Shown: one piece after another, positions 43,368 through 52,809 of the stretch
Numbering within the stretch: the stretch's first letter is position 1
How the letters are laid out: each line of letters begins with the position of its first letter
Assembly (NCBI GenBank): GCA_015228815.1
Contig: JADGCV010000022.1
Location: 1-64,000, forward strand
From: Magnetococcales bacterium
Lineage (GTDB): Bacteria; Pseudomonadota; Magnetococcia; Magnetococcales; UBA8363
Reading direction: 5' to 3'
Length of the DNA: 64,000 nt
Position numbers and translations under genes: made by a program
Notes under the pieces: model-generated
The model's database searches: none
The model's input: the letters and a program-made list of their open reading frames with translations, nothing else
What the model was told of the DNA's origin: nothing

Positions 43368-44212
43368 TGAAATCAATAATGAAACTGTTATTGCTTGGTC
43401 CATGCCTGAGCATCTGCCACCTGGCCTTCCCCGCGGAGGCCGCGAATGCGAAGCCCCGTCATGCCATCGTGGCGGATTGTCTTTCCTGCCACCGGGAACG
43501 GGATACGGCCCTGGTCACGGTCTGGGAAAAAAGCCGACATGCCCAGGCCGGGATCGCGTGTTCCGCCTGTCATGGCACGGAACATCAGGGATCCATGGCA
43601 GCCCGTTCCCGACGCAACGAGACCTGCATCGGGTGTCATCCGAGGGAGAGCGGCAGTTACACCCTGTCCAAACATGGTGTGATCGTCACCCTGGAGGGGA
43701 CACGATTGGACCTTACCCAACCCTTGAAGGAGGGAAACCAACGCGCCCCCACCTGTCCCTATTGTCATTTTCACGATGGCGCCCATGATTCGGCGGCAGG
43801 AATTCTCCCTTTGGACACCCTGGGCGATCTCCCGTCCCCGAACGCGGCCATCCGCGCCGAGGCCCGCGCCACCCCTTGCCAGGACTGCCATTCGCCGCGC
43901 TTTGTGGCGACCTGGTTTACGACCGGTGACCGCATGGTGGCGATTGGACGCATGAAGGTCCGCGAGGCGATGCAGGTGGCGACAAACCTTGATGATCCGG
44001 AATCCAAGGCCATTCTGCAGCGCATGATCGACGACCACCTGCAAAATGTTCGCCTGGGGGTTGGGCATCAATCTCCGGACGACCAGTGGTGGCATGGCCA
44101 TCCCGCCCTGGATGGTGATTTATTGCGCATTAAATCGCTGGCTGGGGATCATCTGTTACGCCGTAACCCGTCCGGATCGCCGTCTCCATTCCGGACCGGG
44201 CCATCGGACTGA
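43364..44212 (+). CDS. Pentahaem c-type cytochrome related to HAO family
   Basis: A 282-residue exported protein with a signal peptide and five CxxCH sites at about residues 39, 66, 88, 131 and 172. The contexts match parts of the octahaem gene product upstream: ACSACHGTEH, the SKHGVI segment, APTCPYCH. They look like the first two and last three haem sites of an HAO-type protein with the middle ones missing. It may be an electron carrier derived from that family. The start overlaps the TVP38-rhodanese stop (ATGATGA). Confidence 0.8.
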   Translation: MMKSIMKLLLLGPCLSICHLAFPAEAANAKPRHAIVADCLSCHRERDTALVTVWEKSRHAQAGIACSACHGTEHQGSMAARSRRNETCIGCHPRESGSYTLSKHGVIVTLEGTRLDLTQPLKEGNQRAPTCPYCHFHDGAHDSAAGILPLDTLGDLPSPNAAIRAEARATPCQDCHSPRFVATWFTTGDRMVAIGRMKVREAMQVATNLDDPESKAILQRMIDDHLQNVRLGVGHQSPDDQWWHGHPALDGDLLRIKSLAGDHLLRRNPSGSPSPFRTGPSD

Positions 44213-44318
44213 AAAAAAACAGGGACGCCCGCGAACAAACGATCCACGGCGCATGAATATGGAAACGCTGCCGTTGACGATTCCTCAGAGGGCGGAACGA
44301 ACTGCCCTGGAGAAAGAA

Positions 44319-45425
44319 ATGGACGATGCTGCCATGACCCGGAAATCCTCCGGCGGATTGACCGTGCGCAACAGCACGGCGGAGTTCCTCATTTTCACCC
44401 GGCAAGCGGAGGAAGATGGCATCGAGGTCCGTTACCAGGAGGATACGATCTGGCTGAGTCAGAAGCTGATGGCAGAGTTGTTCGGCGTGGATGTGCGCAC
44501 CGTCAACGAACATCTGAAAAACATTTTCACCACCGGCGAATTGGCTCCAGAAACAGTTATCCGGAAATTCCGGACAACTGCAACCGATGGAAAAAATTAC
44601 CAAATCAAGTTCTACAATCTCGATGCCATCATCTCCGTGGGCTACCGGGTCAACTCGGTGCGCGCCACTCAGTTCCGCCAATGGGCGACGGGGGTACTGC
44701 GAGAATTTACCATCAAGGGCTATGTGTTGGACCGGCAGCGCATGGAGAACGGTACCTTTCTGGGCGAAGACTATTTTGAACGTTTGCTGGCGGAGATCCG
44801 GGAGATCCGACTCAGCGAGCGGCGTTTTTACCAGAAGATCACCGACATCTATGCCACGGCAGTGGATTACAACCGAAACGCCCCCACCACCCGATCCTTT
44901 TTCGCCAAGGTGCAGAACAAGCTGCACCATGCCATTCACGGCCACACCGCCGCCGAGCTGATCCGGGAACGAGCGGATAGCCGCAAGCCGCACATGGGGC
45001 TGACCAGTTGGGAATCCGCCCCAGAGGGGAAAATTCTCAAGACCGACGTGGGGGTGGCCAAAAACTACCTGACCGCCGAGGAGTTGGAGTCCCTGGGCCG
45101 CATCGTCAATGCCTATCTGGACCTGGCCGAAGAGCGCGCCCAGCGCAAGATCCCCATGACCATGGAGGACTGGGCCAAACGGTTGGATCGGTTTCTGGAA
45201 TTCGATGACCGGGAAGTGCTCCAGAATGCGGGCCGCATCAGCGCCCAGGTGGCCAGGGACCATGCCGAAAGCGAATTCGAGAAGTACCGGATTATCCAGG
45301 ACCGGATGTTTGAATCGGATTTTGATAAAGATGTGAAACAGATTGAAATCCAGACAAAGAGGCCGTTGGAACGGACCGGAAAGAAGGCCATTTCCTCCCG
45401 CAAAAGGCAGGGAGAGGAATGTTGA
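44319..45425 (+). CDS. RhuM family protein
   Basis: A 368-residue protein of the Virulence_RhuM family. The characteristic block is DTIWLSQKLMAELFGVDVRTVNEHLKNIF, a helix-turn-helix-like element, followed by FYNLDAIISVGYRVNS and FRQWATGVLREF. I chose the ATG with GGAG six bases upstream; a start at 44253 lacks an RBS and would overhang the family's N-terminus. RhuM genes are usually found on genomic islands and phage-like regions; the molecular role is not established. It is convergent with the secretion locus. Confidence 0.85.
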   Translation: MDDAAMTRKSSGGLTVRNSTAEFLIFTRQAEEDGIEVRYQEDTIWLSQKLMAELFGVDVRTVNEHLKNIFTTGELAPETVIRKFRTTATDGKNYQIKFYNLDAIISVGYRVNSVRATQFRQWATGVLREFTIKGYVLDRQRMENGTFLGEDYFERLLAEIREIRLSERRFYQKITDIYATAVDYNRNAPTTRSFFAKVQNKLHHAIHGHTAAELIRERADSRKPHMGLTSWESAPEGKILKTDVGVAKNYLTAEELESLGRIVNAYLDLAEERAQRKIPMTMEDWAKRLDRFLEFDDREVLQNAGRISAQVARDHAESEFEKYRIIQDRMFESDFDKDVKQIEIQTKRPLERTGKKAISSRKRQGEEC

Positions 45426-45463
45426 TCGCGCTTTGGTTGGACGGATGTCGGTCCAGGAAACGA

Positions 45464-47530
45464 TCAAAAAAGAATATTGCCAAGGATCCAGATACGGCCA
45501 TTCTTGCTGGTACCGTCGCTGTCGGCCCCGGTACTCGTGGGATTGGGATTGTCGCCAATCTTTCGTGCCCAGGTGATGTGAACGCCGCCATGTTCGTCGG
45601 TCACCAGCGCGGCGCCGACGCCAAAACCGGACAGGGAATAGTCGTTGGGGGTGCCGGTCGCCAGGGCGTCTTCCCAGAGCTGATCGTATTGCGTGATGCG
45701 TCCAGTATCGTAGAAGGTAAAAAGTTGCGGTTCGCCAAAGTCGGTGCGACCAAAACTGTAGCGCAGTTCCGTGTTGCCCAGCCAGCCGAAATCTCCCAGC
45801 CCCTCGCCGACCGGATAGGCCCTGATCCCGGTGGGACCACCCAGTTGAAACTTTTCGGCGCTGTCAAGATTCTTCGAGGCGAACATGCCGTTGGCCGCCA
45901 CGGTCCAGGAAAGAGATTCGGCCAACGACTGCCGTCGTTGCAGGCTCCAGTTGAATTTGCCGAAGTTTCCTTCCGTCCGGGCAGTCGTGGCATCGGTCGA
46001 TTGATAGGAAACATTCCCGCCTAAATCAAGATTTCCCAGGCCATAGGTCAGATTCCAGGCAAGCTGTCCCTCAAAAGGATCGATCAGATCGCCCGCCGCG
46101 CCAAAGGTGTAGAGGTCAATCCACCGATCGTTAAGATTTTCACCGCTGAAAATGTTTTCGACATGTTTGCCATCATAGTTGGTCGAAAGCCAGACATTCT
46201 GCTGGCTGCTTCTTTTGAGAGGATAGCTGGCAAAGACCGAAAAGACGCTGGTATCGCTCGACAGGTTTTGCGGGACGATGGTTTCATCGATGTCAAGCTG
46301 CAACTGGGAATAGGACGTTCCCAGCTTGGCCCCGGTGGTTCCGAGGGGCATTTGGAAGGCCGCCTTGCCGGAAATCATCCCCTCGGCAGCGGCAGCGTTG
46401 ATGGAAAACTGTTCCCCCATTCCGGCGGCGCTGTTGATGTTGACCTGCGCGTTGAGACGGTTGGTGCCGGTAAAACGGCTGCCGTAGTTGTCTCCCCAGA
46501 GGGTACCGGTAAAAAGACCCGATTCCTCGACCTTGGCCACAACATGCGTGGATCCGGGAAGACTGCCGGGTTCGAGGGTGGTCTTGACCGACTTGATCCC
46601 GGGAGTGTCGTTGGCAAGCAGGACAGCCCGTTCCAGGTCGTCCAGGCGCAGCGGGCTTCCCGGAGTGACGCCACTGGCAAGCTGCTTTTCGATAACTTCT
46701 GTTTTTACCACCTGACCGCCGCCATCGACCAGAATGCCCTCGAATCCCTTGCTCCCATCGACCACCCCTTCCTGAACCGCGATCCGGACCTGTCCGCCAT
46801 CGATCTTCTGCGGTGGCAGATAGGCCTGTACCAGGGGATACCCCTTGGCCCGCAGGTGCGAAGCGACCGTTTCGGAGGCCTGTTTGATCTCATCCATCGT
46901 CAGGGCCCTGCCGGTCATGGGTTTGAGCAGATCATCGATCTCCTCGCGACTGGCGATGGTAACCCCGGTCACATCGAAACCCTTGACCTCGATCCGGGGG
47001 ACGACCTCTTCTCCCTTGGGCTTCAGGGCCAGTTGCGACAGGGGGACCTTGAGACCCTGGATGGCCACGGCAACCTTGCCACCACTGACGACAGCCCGGG
47101 AAAGTTTCACCTCGGCATCGGGATGTCCGTTGCCCCGCAGATAGGCGGCGACGGCATGGACCGCCATCTCAAATTCGGGAAACCCAAGCTCCCGATTTTT
47201 CCACGGTTGCAACACCTGGTCGATCGCCTCGGCGGAAATCTCCGACAACCCCTCGATACGAAATTCATCGATCGACAACCTGAGCCGGGTCAGGGAGGTG
47301 GAAAGTCGCGGCATGTTGGCGCGGATCACCGTTTTTTTCGATCCCCCCGGCGACACCGCCGTTGCCGCGGCTTCGTCGGCGTGACGCTGGATTTCCGCCT
47401 GCAACCCTCCATCCAGATAGCGTTCATCCTCGGTGTTGGCGAGGGCCACCATGGCCGGAGAGGCCAGAAGAATCAAACCGATCCCTGACAATGGATGGCG
47501 GAAAAAACGCCGCGGCGGGTGGGTGGTCAT
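45464..47530 (-). CDS. POTRA/beta-barrel outer-membrane protein (ShlB/FhaC/TpsB-like)
   Basis: A 688-residue outer-membrane protein with an N-terminal signal peptide (hydrophobic stretch then VALA). Successive POTRA-like repeats occupy about residues 75-320 (for example ALTMDEIKQASETVASHLRAKGYPLVQAYL). A C-terminal beta-barrel follows with the GGPTGIRAYPVGEG motif, the counterpart of the VRGY/F tip motif of the TpsB/Omp85 superfamily. It ends in an aromatic residue. More POTRA-like sequence is present than in usual TpsB proteins. The start overlaps the stop of the adaptor gene (ATGA). No TpsA substrate gene is next to it. Confidence 0.87.
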   Translation of the reverse strand: MTTHPPRRFFRHPLSGIGLILLASPAMVALANTEDERYLDGGLQAEIQRHADEAAATAVSPGGSKKTVIRANMPRLSTSLTRLRLSIDEFRIEGLSEISAEAIDQVLQPWKNRELGFPEFEMAVHAVAAYLRGNGHPDAEVKLSRAVVSGGKVAVAIQGLKVPLSQLALKPKGEEVVPRIEVKGFDVTGVTIASREEIDDLLKPMTGRALTMDEIKQASETVASHLRAKGYPLVQAYLPPQKIDGGQVRIAVQEGVVDGSKGFEGILVDGGGQVVKTEVIEKQLASGVTPGSPLRLDDLERAVLLANDTPGIKSVKTTLEPGSLPGSTHVVAKVEESGLFTGTLWGDNYGSRFTGTNRLNAQVNINSAAGMGEQFSINAAAAEGMISGKAAFQMPLGTTGAKLGTSYSQLQLDIDETIVPQNLSSDTSVFSVFASYPLKRSSQQNVWLSTNYDGKHVENIFSGENLNDRWIDLYTFGAAGDLIDPFEGQLAWNLTYGLGNLDLGGNVSYQSTDATTARTEGNFGKFNWSLQRRQSLAESLSWTVAANGMFASKNLDSAEKFQLGGPTGIRAYPVGEGLGDFGWLGNTELRYSFGRTDFGEPQLFTFYDTGRITQYDQLWEDALATGTPNDYSLSGFGVGAALVTDEHGGVHITWARKIGDNPNPTSTGADSDGTSKNGRIWILGNILF

Positions 47531-48321
47531 GGCTCGGATCCAGGCGGCTCGAAGTTGATGGCGCATCGTTGTCCGGGTGGCAGTTCAAACTTGGGATTGG
47601 GTACCAGCAATCGGACGCGGAAGGTCGAACTGGCGGCATCGATGACACGATCGATGGTGGCCACCTTGGCGATAAAGGGACTTCCGACCAGTTTCGGCAC
47701 CACCTCGAAAAATTGCCCGATCTTGATGCGACCAAAAAGAGTGGCCGGCAATACCGTTTCCACATGCAGGGGATCGAGTTGAGCAATACGAAAAATCCGC
47801 TCCTGTTTGACCAGATCACCTCGATTGCGATACCGATCAACGATGATACCACGGATCGGACTGGTGATGCTACGAAGCCGGATCTGCTCCCGCCGTTCCT
47901 TGAGTTCCAGTTCCGCCAGTTTTTGTTCGGTGGCGATTTCGTCGAGTTCCTGGCTGGAAAGAAGTTGACGCTGATGCAGGTCGGCATTGCGTTCGTAACG
48001 GCGGGCGCCATAGGCCGCCTTGGCCGCCAACACGTTGGCTGCCGCCTCCTGAACCGAGGAATCCAGTTGCGCCAGCAACTGATCCCGCTCCACCAGGTCG
48101 CCCCGATCCGCCTTGACCATCTTCAGGGTACCATCAACCGGCGTCCCGACATCGATTTCCATGGAGGGTTCGATCAGACAGATGGCGGCATTGTCCGATC
48201 GGGACGCGACGGTGGCAAGGGTCGTTTCGGACAGATCATCCGGAGCTGTCGCCAACGCCCTCGTGGCACCCAGACCACACACAAAAACAAAAAACATGAT
48301 GATTGCACTTATTATTCTCAT
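47527..48321 (-). CDS. Periplasmic adaptor (HlyD/RND membrane-fusion type)
   Basis: A 264-residue exported adaptor. A signal peptide (1-24) is followed by a biotinyl-lipoyl-like half (DVGTPVDGTLKMVKADRGDLV), a short alpha-helical hairpin (about 90-145, ANVLAAKAAYGARRY), the second lipoyl half (RSITSPIRGIIVDRYRNRGDLV) and a beta-barrel domain. The helical hairpin is short. It is coupled by ATGA overlaps to both the SecA-like gene and the outer-membrane gene, so it probably bridges the inner-membrane fusion protein and the outer-membrane channel. Confidence 0.82.
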   Translation of the reverse strand: MRIISAIIMFFVFVCGLGATRALATAPDDLSETTLATVASRSDNAAICLIEPSMEIDVGTPVDGTLKMVKADRGDLVERDQLLAQLDSSVQEAAANVLAAKAAYGARRYERNADLHQRQLLSSQELDEIATEQKLAELELKERREQIRLRSITSPIRGIIVDRYRNRGDLVKQERIFRIAQLDPLHVETVLPATLFGRIKIGQFFEVVPKLVGSPFIAKVATIDRVIDAASSTFRVRLLVPNPKFELPPGQRCAINFEPPGSEP

Positions 48322-50324
48322 TCCAGGGTCCCCGAAAAAGAGAGTGCCTGCCTCATCTGGAAATCAAAATCGAGTTGGCGGCGGCGAATGCGGCGATGGA
48401 GACGTTCGACCCGCCACTGCGCAAAACGATAAAATAAACGGGCCATGGCCTGAAGAACAGGACTGTCGCGCCAGACAGCCAACATCAGGGCAAGAAGATA
48501 ACGCAAAGGTGGAAGAAAATCCTTGACCAGGTCATCTTCGAGCGACAGGAGAAACTGGGCGCTCCCCGGATCACCCTGCCGGGCGCAGCGACCGATCATC
48601 TGACGATCGACACGGGCATTGTCATGACCTTCGGTCAGGATCACATGCAATCCGCCTGCGGCCAAAACCGAATCATCCGGTTGGATGTCGGTGCCACGTC
48701 CGGCCATGTTGGTGGCGATGGTCACCCGGGGCCCCATGCCCGCCTTCCTGATGGTTTCCGCTTCGGTCTTGTCCTGTTTGGCGTTGAGGACCCGGTGGGC
48801 GATCCCGGCGGCGTCCAGGCGTGCCGACAACGCCTCGGAGGCAGCCACCGTCCGGGTGCCGACCAGGACCGCCTGTCCCTTGTCGCGTCGCTCGATGATG
48901 GCCCGAAGCACCGCCTGCCACCGCTCATCGGCAGTCGCGTACAGGCAGGACGGAAGAAGTTGCCGCCGCGACCGCCGTTGCGGTTGCACCCGCACCACCC
49001 CGACGCCGTAGACATCCATCAATTCACGGGCCACCTCGCGGCAGGTTCCGGTCATCCCCGAAAGGCGCAGATAGCGGCGAAAAAACGATTGATAGCTGAT
49101 TCGCGCCATCACCTCCTTTTCGGGACTCACCGGAACGCCTTCCTTGAGTTCGATCAATTGCTGCAAACCCCGTTCCCAGGAACGATCAGGCATCACCCTC
49201 CCGGTATGTTCATCCACAATCATGACTTTGGCAACCCCCTGATGCTCCCGCACGATATAGTGAACATCGCGCTGAAAACCATGCAAAGCCCAGAGTGCCT
49301 GGCGGATGGTCTCCTGGGAACGCATGTCGCCACGCCACAGTCCGGAAAGCCCCCGACGCATCCCTTCAAGTCGCTCGCGGCCCGCATCGGTCACATGGGG
49401 GACCCTGCCTTCCATTTCATAATCCTCTCCGGCAATGAGTTGACGTGCCAGGGCGATGGCCTCGGCGTGAAATTCTTCCGCGCCCGGATCGCGGCGTTCG
49501 GCGGAGATGATCAATGGCGTGCGTGCTTCGTCGATAAAAACGCTGTCCGCCTCATCGACGATGGCAAACTGTAAACCGTGCAGCATGATGGTGTCACGCA
49601 TCCGTCCTGTCAGTCGGTCCAGGGACATTATCAATGGTTTCATATGCCTTCCAAGGGTGATTCTGTCGCGCAGATAGTCGAATACAAGAGTTTTATTGGT
49701 GCAATACACGATATCCTGCCGATAAGCCTGAATCTTTTCTTCGGAAGGGGTCCCTTCGAGCACCAATCCCGTGGATAAACCAAAGGCAGCATACAACGGT
49801 TTCATCAGGTTGGCATCCCGTTGCGCCAGATAATCGTTGACCGTCACGACGTGGACCTTCATTCCCGACAAGGCGACGGTAATGGCCGGCAAGGTGGCCA
49901 TGAGGGTTTTTCCCTCCCCCGTATCCATTTCGACCACCCGTCCATGCAACAGGTGATACCCTCCGCGAAGCTGCGCCGGGAAATGGCGCATTCCGAGAAT
50001 TTCACCCGCCAGGGTGCGAACAAGGGCAAAACATCGGGCGACATTGGCACCGGACAGGCCATGGCATCGCAGTTGCCGGCGAAGTTCGGCAAGCAAGGGG
50101 GATCGATCCCCTGGGAGGACACTCTGGAGGAGCTCTTCTTCCCGTTCGATCCGGGCCAGGACCCAATCGATCCGTCCCGGACGGGCGAGGAGGTGCGTTT
50201 CAAGGGTCAGCCGAAACCATTGGGCGATCCGGTCGATCGAGGACCGTCCTTCCCTGACGTGGCGTTGGGGATAGGGATCTCCGATGAGGGCTTGGGCGGG
50301 TATCGGATTCATGCCTGGGACCAT
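48318..50324 (-). CDS. Shortened SecA paralogue
   Basis: A SecA-type translocase ATPase of about 668 residues; housekeeping SecA is near 900. Walker A MDTGEGKT is at about 133-140, DEADS (DEVDS in usual SecA) at 257-261, followed by FIDEARTPLIIS, the preprotein-crosslinking region with VMIVDEHTGRVMPDRSWERGLQQ, LSGMTGT, and TNMAGRGTDI with DRQMIGRCARQGDPGSAQF. The C-terminal wing, linker and zinc-binding tail are lacking. The start is uncertain: 50324, 50312, or a TTG at 50351 overlapping the preceding gene. In this operon it probably drives one class of substrate. Confidence 0.85.
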   Translation of the reverse strand: MVPGMNPIPAQALIGDPYPQRHVREGRSSIDRIAQWFRLTLETHLLARPGRIDWVLARIEREEELLQSVLPGDRSPLLAELRRQLRCHGLSGANVARCFALVRTLAGEILGMRHFPAQLRGGYHLLHGRVVEMDTGEGKTLMATLPAITVALSGMKVHVVTVNDYLAQRDANLMKPLYAAFGLSTGLVLEGTPSEEKIQAYRQDIVYCTNKTLVFDYLRDRITLGRHMKPLIMSLDRLTGRMRDTIMLHGLQFAIVDEADSVFIDEARTPLIISAERRDPGAEEFHAEAIALARQLIAGEDYEMEGRVPHVTDAGRERLEGMRRGLSGLWRGDMRSQETIRQALWALHGFQRDVHYIVREHQGVAKVMIVDEHTGRVMPDRSWERGLQQLIELKEGVPVSPEKEVMARISYQSFFRRYLRLSGMTGTCREVARELMDVYGVGVVRVQPQRRSRRQLLPSCLYATADERWQAVLRAIIERRDKGQAVLVGTRTVAASEALSARLDAAGIAHRVLNAKQDKTEAETIRKAGMGPRVTIATNMAGRGTDIQPDDSVLAAGGLHVILTEGHDNARVDRQMIGRCARQGDPGSAQFLLSLEDDLVKDFLPPLRYLLALMLAVWRDSPVLQAMARLFYRFAQWRVERLHRRIRRRQLDFDFQMRQALSFSGTLE

Positions 50325-50340
50325 CGCAAACCGCGGGGGG

Positions 50341-52485
50341 TCATACCGCAAACCGTTTCAGGAACAATTGCCGCAGTTCCCGATACCATTGGACGGCAAG
50401 CGGGGCATCCTCATGGACAAAGCGGACATGGATGCGGTTGCCCAGGGCCTTGGGAATCCTGTCACCGGAAAAGGCGAGTTCAAACTGGAACAAAGGCGTC
50501 AGCGCCTTGGGTTCGGGGGCATCGGGATTGAGACCGATGGTCCCCCCCCCCGCCAGAGACAGGGCCAGACTCGGCAAATCATGGGTGGCGGCGGGGACCT
50601 CGCGGACGATCCTGGCGGGCAGCAGATCCCAGATGCGATCCACGGCACGCAACTCCACCCCGAGGGTATGATGACGCACCAGATCGACCGCCCCCTGAGG
50701 CACCACGGCCAGCAACGTGAAGCGCGACGGATCCAGAACGAAGGCCACGACATCGCCCCGCTTCAGATAACGACCCGGATAATCGACCGGGGCCGCCATC
50801 ACGAACATTCCTTCATGAGGGCTTGTCATGGTCATCGCCTTGCGACGGGATTCAAGATCGGCCAGTTGTTCGGCGACATGGTCAAGTTCGAACGCGGCAA
50901 TCTGCGCCTGCATCCGGTCGAAGGTGGCGGCCAGTTCCAGACGCGAGGCGACCTCCCGGCGCTGTTGGCGCAATTGTTTGTGACGGGCCTCCAGTTCCGG
51001 ATCGGCGCAGGTCAGGAGCGGCTCGCCGGTCCGGACATCCGTTCCCGGCATACGGAGGACCGCATCCCCAAGACAATGCAGAGGGGCGCGGATGCGCGAT
51101 TCCTCGGGCATCCAGATCACCCCCTCGGTCATGGTCCACGCCGACACCGGAACCAGGCCGATCCCGATCAAAAGAAGTACCGCTCCCAGGCCCGACAACC
51201 CCGCCGCCCGAAGGCGATGACCTTCAAGGCTGGGGCTTGTGGCCAGGGACTTGATCTGCCGCCAGAGGGGAGCGATCAACATTCCCCAGGCCGACCAGAA
51301 GGCCAATAGAACACCAATGAAAAAATAATTTCCCGCAACGAGCAGAATGATCGCCACGGCAATGAACATACGATAGAAAAACGAGGCGACGGCATAAACC
51401 AGGAGCCATGCGGCCTCTCCCGGAGTCATCGGCGGGGGTTGGCTCTCGGCGACGCCGAACAGATGACGATGGACAATGTGTCCCAGATACTGATTGGACT
51501 TCTGACCCAGATTGGGAATTTCCAGGGCATCGGAAAAAATATAGTAGCCATCGAAGCGGATCAGGGGATTGATGTTGAATATGAGGGTCGTCAATCCCGC
51601 CACAAGAATGATTTCATGCAGAATGGCCCGTCCCAGACCGGGACTGATCTCGACCCAGAGGGCCATCGCCACCGAAGCGACCGCCAGTTCCGCCATCATT
51701 CCCGCGGCCCCGACCTGCATTCGCCTGAATTTATCGGGAAAGGCGATGGTGGCGGAGGCATCGACATAGGGAACGGGAACCAATACCAGAAACATCAGTC
51801 CCATCTCGTGACAGGCACCACCATGATGTTTGACCACCAGGCCGTGCCCCATCTCGTGAACCGCCTTGAGGATCGGAAAGACGAACCAGAGCAACAGTAT
51901 GTTCTCGGCGGTGAACGCCCGTGCCGTCAGATCCCGGGTCAGTTCATCCCAATGCATCGCCGCCTGGATCGCCCCGGACACGACCAGAATCAGCCACAGC
52001 CAGGGGATCATCACCATGAACCATCGCGGGACAAGCGCCAGAATGCGACGCAAAAGCCGATCGGGGTCGAAAAGTGGTATTTTCAGGGAAAGGGGATTGG
52101 CGATGTACTGTTTGAGCTTTTGCCAGTGAACCCGCGACCGGCGTTCGCTCATGTCTTCGAGGTCGGGGGAACGATCGGTCAGAAGAACGTTGGCCTGATG
52201 GAGTTGATTGAGCAACTGGACGATTTCATCCTGGGTTGGCGCGTTGTCGCCATTCCGTTCGCACAGATGCTTCCAGATTTCATCCAGGGAATGAAAACCG
52301 TCAAACATCGACACCACGCCATAGGCGGCGGGATTCAGTCGCAAAAACCGGCCACTGGCCCGATCCTGGAGAATATGCCACCGCTGACCGCGATAGAAAT
52401 GACGCAGCACCCGGGCCTGTCCACGCAATCGCGGTCGGAGCAGGGCGACTCGATACCATGAATTGGAAAAAATAGCCGAAGACAC
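50341..52485 (-). CDS. PqqD-like / M50 metallopeptidase / HlyD-like fusion membrane protein
   Basis: A 714-residue three-part protein. Residues 1-110 resemble PqqD-type peptide-binding domains (RFLRLNPAAYGVVSMFDG). Residues about 150-430 form a polytopic M50 site-2-protease-like domain with zinc ligands HEMGH (210-214) and the Asp of NPLIRFDGYY (Asp 312). The C-terminal part from about 440 is an HlyD-like adaptor with a membrane helix, a short coiled coil (EARHKQLRQQRREVASRL) and lipoyl-like half motifs. GTG is the only in-frame start close to the block. It is the first gene of the secretion operon; the peptidase may process the exported substrate. Confidence 0.85.
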   Translation of the reverse strand: MSSAIFSNSWYRVALLRPRLRGQARVLRHFYRGQRWHILQDRASGRFLRLNPAAYGVVSMFDGFHSLDEIWKHLCERNGDNAPTQDEIVQLLNQLHQANVLLTDRSPDLEDMSERRSRVHWQKLKQYIANPLSLKIPLFDPDRLLRRILALVPRWFMVMIPWLWLILVVSGAIQAAMHWDELTRDLTARAFTAENILLLWFVFPILKAVHEMGHGLVVKHHGGACHEMGLMFLVLVPVPYVDASATIAFPDKFRRMQVGAAGMMAELAVASVAMALWVEISPGLGRAILHEIILVAGLTTLIFNINPLIRFDGYYIFSDALEIPNLGQKSNQYLGHIVHRHLFGVAESQPPPMTPGEAAWLLVYAVASFFYRMFIAVAIILLVAGNYFFIGVLLAFWSAWGMLIAPLWRQIKSLATSPSLEGHRLRAAGLSGLGAVLLLIGIGLVPVSAWTMTEGVIWMPEESRIRAPLHCLGDAVLRMPGTDVRTGEPLLTCADPELEARHKQLRQQRREVASRLELAATFDRMQAQIAAFELDHVAEQLADLESRRKAMTMTSPHEGMFVMAAPVDYPGRYLKRGDVVAFVLDPSRFTLLAVVPQGAVDLVRHHTLGVELRAVDRIWDLLPARIVREVPAATHDLPSLALSLAGGGTIGLNPDAPEPKALTPLFQFELAFSGDRIPKALGNRIHVRFVHEDAPLAVQWYRELRQLFLKRFAV

Positions 52486-52809
52486 TTGAAATTGCGTCCA
52501 CCCTTGACGGTTTCCGGTCCACCACGATTGCCATCATTCCACACCGGCGCGACGACAAAGATTCCAGGAAGACAGCATATTCCATTTGCCTGTCCAGGGG
52601 AAGAACGCCGGTCTTTTTCCAAAGATCCAGCCGATCGAAAGCCTCTGTGTCAGGCATAAAGTCAATTGAACGATGATCAGTTCATATTATTGTATCCTGG
52701 ACGAACCCGCTTGATATTTTACTGGAAACACTTGTGAAAGAAGAAGCGCGGGAGTAAAAGGATATTCAGTCACAATCGATTCGTTCCTGCATGGTCTGGA
52801 TGGAAACCG
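52486..52809. other. Divergent intergenic region
   Basis: A 324-base gap between the secretion operon (leftward) and cheB (rightward). It holds no gene I can support. The part near 52660-52745 is AT-rich and is the likely promoter area for one or both directions; no specific promoter was convincing. Confidence 0.5.
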
